Assembly: GCA_964624145.1 (NCBI GenBank)
Contig: CAZUXT010000005.1
Coordinates: 65,390-129,389, forward strand
Direction of reading: 5' to 3'
DNA length: 64,000 nt
Source: WJMT01 sp964624145
Lineage (GTDB): Bacteria; Acidobacteriota; Aminicenantia; Aminicenantales; Aminicenantaceae
Shown here: one piece after another, positions 60,176-64,000 of the stretch
Layout of the letters: the number at the start of each line of letters is the position of its first letter
Numbering within the stretch: position 1 is the stretch's first letter
Translations under genes and position numbers: made by a program
The notes under the pieces: model-generated
Databases searched by the model: none
What the model saw: only the letters and a program-made list of their open reading frames with translations
Told to the model about the DNA's origin: nothing

Positions 60176-62071
60176 TTACTTGAGCATCTCTATTATGAGA
60201 GAGACTTCTCTGACCAGCTTTTCGGCATCGCCGTCAAAACCCACACTTTTGTACCGGATCCTTCCTTCTTTGTCTATAAAGAATTTAGTGGGGATTCCTG
60301 AAACTTCAAAGGTATCAATGACACTATTTTCCGTATCAAGAAGGACATGGAAAGGATATTCATTTTCCGTGATGTAATTCTTCGCATTGGAGGCCCAATC
60401 ATCCACCTGCTCCCATGAATCGATAAACAGAAGCTTAACAGAATCATCGTCCCTAAATTTCTCTATCACTCTCTTCATCCCGGGAAAAGAAATGACACAC
60501 GGCCCGCACCATGTGGCCCAAAAATCCAGAACCACAACCTTGCCTCTGAGATCTGTCAAAGATATGATTTCACCATCTAAGTCCTTTAGTTCAAACTCCG
60601 GAGCCGGAAGATCAATCATTTCTTCCTCGATTTCAGCCTTTAACTTTTCATCTCCTTCCCCTTCCAGTTCTCCCAGCACTTTGTCAGCTTCTTCCTTCCT
60701 TCCACCCTGTTGGATGTAAGCGGTCACAAAAAGCTCATTCATTTTCGATGTACTCTTTCCTGATTCCAGATACCGCTCCATCTCATTCAAAGCTGCGCTG
60801 AAATCACCCGCTTCAACCAGAGCCTGGGCATAATGCTCATTGAATTCGCTGTTTTCTCTCTCTGTAAGGCGAACCGCCTCCCTTAAAACCTCCTGGGCTT
60901 CCTGGGCTCTTTCCATCTGTAAAAGAAGTGTGCCGTATGTATCAAGGCATGTAGAAAGGTAGGCCTCTCTTGTTTTCATCCACTCTTTTTCAGTGATATA
61001 GGATTCCTTTTCTTCGGTCGGATCATTGATCTCAGCTCTTGCCAGCTTCACAGCCATGGATGCGAATTCTGCGGCCAGCCCAAGATTCTGCTTTTTTTCT
61101 AACATCCTTGATGCCACATTGTTGTAGAGATTCCATGTCTCTGCCTCAGGATTCTGTTTTATATAGTCCTGTATTTTTTTAAATTCTCCCTTCTCCAACA
61201 AAGCCCCGCACACAACAGAATGCCACATTGAAATGTCATCACTGTCAGGAAAATCTTTCTTGAATTCCTGAAGAAGAGCCATTTTTTCATTCATATCTTC
61301 AGTATAGTAAAATTCCATGAATTTCTCGGATTGAACAAATTTCCCTTTGGGCTCCCTCTCCTTTATCATTCGGGCATATCTTTCTGCCTTCTCTCTTTCC
61401 TCTAAATTTCTGTATAAGGAAACAATAGTGGAAAGATGCTCCGTATTTAAATCAGAATCCTCAGCTATTTTGTTCAGTTCTTTAAGAGCCATCTCCTTTC
61501 CCCCGGCCGATTCCACTGCAGAGAGACTTCTAAAGTAATAGAGCAAATAATCTTTCTTTAATCCGGGATTTTTAGTGAATTCTTTTTGAAACAGGTCATA
61601 GATTTCCTTTTCACTGGTCTCGATTTCTAAAAAATAAGGACTCCATCCTGCATAAGATTCAGCCAATCCTGCATAAGTGCCGGGAACAGGCTCTCCGCCT
61701 TCGTCATAGAGATGAATGATATACCCTTTTTTTTCATTATTATCGATCACATCATCATCTTGAAATTTGATGAGGACTCCATACCCCTCTTCCGGGATTG
61801 AAAGGGATGCATTCCAGCCTCCGTTTCTCCTCCGCATGACCGTTTCTTTTGCCTCCGGAAGGCCTTTTGAATAAAAGTAAGAAACCATGCTTATATTATC
61901 TGAGGCGGTTAATTCAGTTCCCTGGGGATTATACAAAACAGTAATGATATCTCCGGGAGCCGGTTTTTCAGGAGAGATTAAAAATTTATATAAAACCTTA
62001 CTTTCTTGTTGAGCGCAGAAACTCGAAAACAAGACTGAAAACGTTACAGCCAGAATGAGTGTCTTCTTCAT
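60176..62071 (-). CDS. TPR-containing TlpA/thioredoxin-family protein
   Basis: 631 residues. Signal peptide with possible lipoprotein Cys (LFSSFCAQQ). N-terminal beta domain, central helical tetratricopeptide-like region (about 150-480) and a C-terminal TlpA thioredoxin domain with VLDFWATWCGPCVISFPGM (CxxC) and SGIPTKFFIDKEGRI (cis-Pro). It would act as a thiol oxidoreductase in the periplasm. AGGAGG before ATG. No cytochrome-maturation genes beside it. Confidence 0.9.
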   Translation of the reverse strand: MKKTLILAVTFSVLFSSFCAQQESKVLYKFLISPEKPAPGDIITVLYNPQGTELTASDNISMVSYFYSKGLPEAKETVMRRRNGGWNASLSIPEEGYGVLIKFQDDDVIDNNEKKGYIIHLYDEGGEPVPGTYAGLAESYAGWSPYFLEIETSEKEIYDLFQKEFTKNPGLKKDYLLYYFRSLSAVESAGGKEMALKELNKIAEDSDLNTEHLSTIVSLYRNLEEREKAERYARMIKEREPKGKFVQSEKFMEFYYTEDMNEKMALLQEFKKDFPDSDDISMWHSVVCGALLEKGEFKKIQDYIKQNPEAETWNLYNNVASRMLEKKQNLGLAAEFASMAVKLARAEINDPTEEKESYITEKEWMKTREAYLSTCLDTYGTLLLQMERAQEAQEVLREAVRLTERENSEFNEHYAQALVEAGDFSAALNEMERYLESGKSTSKMNELFVTAYIQQGGRKEEADKVLGELEGEGDEKLKAEIEEEMIDLPAPEFELKDLDGEIISLTDLRGKVVVLDFWATWCGPCVISFPGMKRVIEKFRDDDSVKLLFIDSWEQVDDWASNAKNYITENEYPFHVLLDTENSVIDTFEVSGIPTKFFIDKEGRIRYKSVGFDGDAEKLVREVSLIIEMLK

Positions 62072-62136
62072 ACATCCTCCTCAGTCAAGGGGGCTAAAAA
62101 TAGATTTCCGTTATTCTATAATAAAACGGACTTAAT

Positions 62137-62982
62137 TCAAATAACAGATATCACACCTTTGACAAATCCTATGGATTCAGCCGCACCGGGGAGAGGGTCT
62201 TTTCCGTCTTTTTCAAACTCCAGCGCCGCACATCCTTTATAATTGATAGTCAGCAGGGTTTTAAGGAGCCGGGGAATATCGATCACTCCCCTCCCTATCT
62301 CAACCGTGGTGCCGTCCTTATCAGCCCGGGTTACGTCCTTGATATGGACATCCAACAATCTATCCTTATACTTTTCTGCTGCTTCCGAAGGATTAACTCC
62401 GGCCCTTTGGGTATGCCCGACATCAAGACAAATCCCCACTCTCCGGTCAAGCCCCTTGATACGCTCATAGGCGCTGCCCGGAGTCGGATAAAGTTTGTCT
62501 GTGGGGCCGTGGTTGTGGATGGCCAGCTTTATATCGAATTCTTTGACTTTCTCTTCCACAAGCCCTAAAAGGTCAGGATCCGGAACTCCTATGATGACCT
62601 CGACTCCCGCAGCCCGGGCATATTGAAAGGCTCGCTCCACCTCCTGTTTACTGCTCATGTAAATGACCCCGCACCCGTAAAGTTTAAGTCCCGAAGCTCT
62701 CACTTTCTCCGCTACTTCCTTTATTTCCTGTTCTGTGCTTTCAAGGGGAAGATGGAAGCTTTTCAGCGAAATCCATTCCAAATCCAGCCTCCTGGTCATG
62801 GAAATCGCTTCTTCCAGAGAGAATTCTCTGAATGTATAGGAAGCCATGCCCAGTTTCAAGAATCCGTCCGATGTGCTCTTCTTTTGAACCTTTTCCGAAG
62901 AGCATCCGTTCGTCCATAAAGCGGCAGAGGCCAATCCCATCCCCGATAATTTTATGAAATCCCTTCTATTTGTTTTCCTCAT
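62137..62982 (-). CDS. Tat-exported sugar isomerase/epimerase-like TIM barrel
   Basis: 281 residues. Twin-arginine signal (KTNRRDFIKLSG) and Cys near the cleavage site, then an AP-endonuclease-2/xylose-isomerase-like barrel: MASYTFREFSLEEAI, KLAIHNHGPTD, GICLDVGHTQRAG, VHIKDVTRAD and AALEFEKDG. Metal ligands typical of the fold are visible. Divergent from a DUF1080 gene. Relatives in Bacteroidetes act in 3-keto-glycoside breakdown together with DUF1080 proteins. Confidence 0.88.
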   Translation of the reverse strand: MRKTNRRDFIKLSGMGLASAALWTNGCSSEKVQKKSTSDGFLKLGMASYTFREFSLEEAISMTRRLDLEWISLKSFHLPLESTEQEIKEVAEKVRASGLKLYGCGVIYMSSKQEVERAFQYARAAGVEVIIGVPDPDLLGLVEEKVKEFDIKLAIHNHGPTDKLYPTPGSAYERIKGLDRRVGICLDVGHTQRAGVNPSEAAEKYKDRLLDVHIKDVTRADKDGTTVEIGRGVIDIPRLLKTLLTINYKGCAALEFEKDGKDPLPGAAESIGFVKGVISVI

Positions 62983-63045
62983 GACTCCTCCTTCCCTTGA
63001 TTATTCATTAAAAAATGGCGATTTTCTTATCATTTTCTCTTCCAT

Positions 63046-63107
63046 ACTATATAAACATAATCATAAAAAGTTCAAGCATTGAAAAAATTCCTTAAGCATA
63101 ATAAACT
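63046..63107. promoter_or_regulatory. overlapping divergent promoters for isomerase and DUF1080 genes
   Basis: Minus strand: TTGAAC (63070-63075), 18-nt spacer, TATAGT (63046-63051). Plus strand: TTGAAA (63079-63084), 17-nt spacer, TAAACT (63102-63107). The two -35 boxes are only three bases apart, so the genes may be co-regulated. Confidence 0.5.
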
Positions 63108-63158
63108 GAACAGCAGGAAAAATGAGCTTTCATAAAAAGAAGAAAAAGGGGCATACAA

Positions 63159-63947
63159 ATGAAATGGCTTAAATATTTTCTAACCACCCTACTTATTTTA
63201 TTTTTAATATCATGTGCTCCCTCCGGCCATGAACAAACCTCAGACAAATCAATCCCTGATACCAACCCCCTTACAGAGCAGGAAAAAGCAGAAGGATGGA
63301 TCCTTCTCTTTGACGGAGACACCTTAAAAGGATGGCGGGGATTAGGCCTCAGCGACATTCCAGAAGGACACTGGACCATTGAACAGGGGTGCATCAAAAA
63401 AATACCGAGCGGAGATGTCCCTCTCCAACCTGACGGCCAGCCTCTTCAAGGAGGCGATATCATAACCAGGGAGACCTTTACAGACTTTGAGCTCACATTC
63501 GAGTGGAAGATAAGCCGGGCCGGAAACAGCGGCATCAAGTATAATGTCTCTGAAGAGATGTCCGTCTCACATCCGCCGGAGACCGCGGCTTTGGGTTTTG
63601 AATACCAGATACTGGATGATGAGAATCACCCGGATGCCAAAATCGGAGAAAACAGAACCGTTGCCGCCCTTTATGACATCACAGCTCCTGAAGGAAAAAG
63701 TCTGAAACCGGTGGGAGAGTTCAACACAGGCCGCATTGTGTTCAAGGGAAATCACGGAGAGCACTGGCTGAACGGAAAAAAAGTCCTTGAATATAACCTG
63801 GGAACTCCAGAAATGAAAGAGCTCCTCAAAAAAAGCAAATACGCCTCTATCAAAGGATTTGCTGATAAGCAGAGCGGACACATTGTTCTCCAGGACCATA
63901 CAGATGCGGTATGGTTCAGAAATATAAAAATCCGAAAGATCAAATAA
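63159..63947 (+). CDS. DUF1080 lipoprotein (3-keto-disaccharide hydrolase family)
   Basis: 262 residues. Lipoprotein signal FLISCAPS. The DUF1080 jellyroll is marked by GWILLFDGDTLKGWRG, DFELTFEWKISRAGNSGIKYNV, GFEYQILDDENHPDA and the ending SGHIVLQDHTDAVWFRNIKIRKI. Members hydrolyse or rearrange 3-keto-sugars or act as binding domains. RBS AAAAGGGG. Divergent from the sugar isomerase gene, which supports a shared pathway. The remaining 53 bp of the window show nothing certain. Confidence 0.9.
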   Translation: MKWLKYFLTTLLILFLISCAPSGHEQTSDKSIPDTNPLTEQEKAEGWILLFDGDTLKGWRGLGLSDIPEGHWTIEQGCIKKIPSGDVPLQPDGQPLQGGDIITRETFTDFELTFEWKISRAGNSGIKYNVSEEMSVSHPPETAALGFEYQILDDENHPDAKIGENRTVAALYDITAPEGKSLKPVGEFNTGRIVFKGNHGEHWLNGKKVLEYNLGTPEMKELLKKSKYASIKGFADKQSGHIVLQDHTDAVWFRNIKIRKIK

Positions 63948-64000
63948 ATTCCTTCTATGATGATGTGATGCAAGTCTTTTTTAATCAACCTCCTTTTTTA

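Noticed and set aside
1..64000. CRISPR arrays, insertion sequences, integrases or prophage genes
   Set aside because: No regularly spaced repeats, transposase or integrase motifs were seen anywhere, including around the AbiE island and tRNA genes.

Overview
The window reads as a 64-kb stretch of chromosome from an anaerobic, peptide- and sugar-degrading Gram-negative bacterium. The gene content (SpoIVB-type S55 protein, S10 serine carboxypeptidase, CocE/NonD hydrolase, DUF885 protein, long FtsX/MacB-type permease, TonB receptor with a carboxypeptidase-regulatory domain, 6-bladed propellers, glycyl radical enzyme) resembles Candidatus Aminicenantes/Acidobacteriota. That placement is inference from family content; no 16S rRNA gene is present.

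Layout. 1-2.4 kb: end of a class II aldolase gene, an outer-membrane barrel and a corrinoid protein. 2.4-7.7 kb: secreted propeller, S55 protein and a serine-palmitoyltransferase-like enzyme, divergent from an epimerase. 8.8-20 kb: mostly housekeeping (fabH-like, tatD, polyprenyl synthase, CYTH, rpoZ, tRNA-Lys, J-domain/MinD-like pair, rmuC, sensor kinase). 20.2-23.5 kb: glycyl radical activase plus a hydroxyproline-dehydratase-like enzyme. 23.5-27.8 kb: accessory island with two convergent AbiE-type toxin-antitoxin loci (one toxin gene broken), flanked by a ~143-bp direct repeat and several 3'-terminal gene fragments. 27.8-30.6 kb: TonB receptor. 30.8-33.2 kb: rpsU-lipA-phosphoesterase-ogt operon. 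33.3-44.9 kb: LptB-like ATPase, zinc-ribbon/RDD protein, corA, S10 peptidase, permease, MFS, trpB2 and tRNA-Val. 45-50.5 kb: serine hydrolase, sulfatase and GH78 rhamnosidase. 50.6-56.8 kb: HD-GYP protein, CocE hydrolase and a pfkB-lyxose isomerase-UroD operon. 56.8-58.6 kb: strikingly AT-rich three-gene operon (redoxin-like, 6-bladed propeller, 70-aa Cys-rich exported peptide). 58.7-64 kb: arylsulfotransferase-like gene between short direct repeats, TPR-thioredoxin protein, and a sugar isomerase/DUF1080 pair.

The most interesting items are (i) a 26-codon leader ORF with tandem Trp codons, immediately downstream of a consensus promoter and upstream of trpB2, which looks like a ribosome-mediated tryptophan attenuator; (ii) the AbiE island with its duplicated flanks and gene remnants; (iii) the AT-rich redoxin/propeller/Cys-rich-peptide operon; and (iv) a recurring promoter layout in which the -10 box lies about 6-12 nt before the start codon, implying leaderless or very short-leader mRNAs. 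Sugar catabolism (rhamnosidase, sulfatase, lyxose isomerase, PfkB kinase, aldolase, keto-sugar pair) and peptide/amino-acid use (S10, CocE, hydroxyproline dehydratase-like, TrpB2) are the main metabolic themes.
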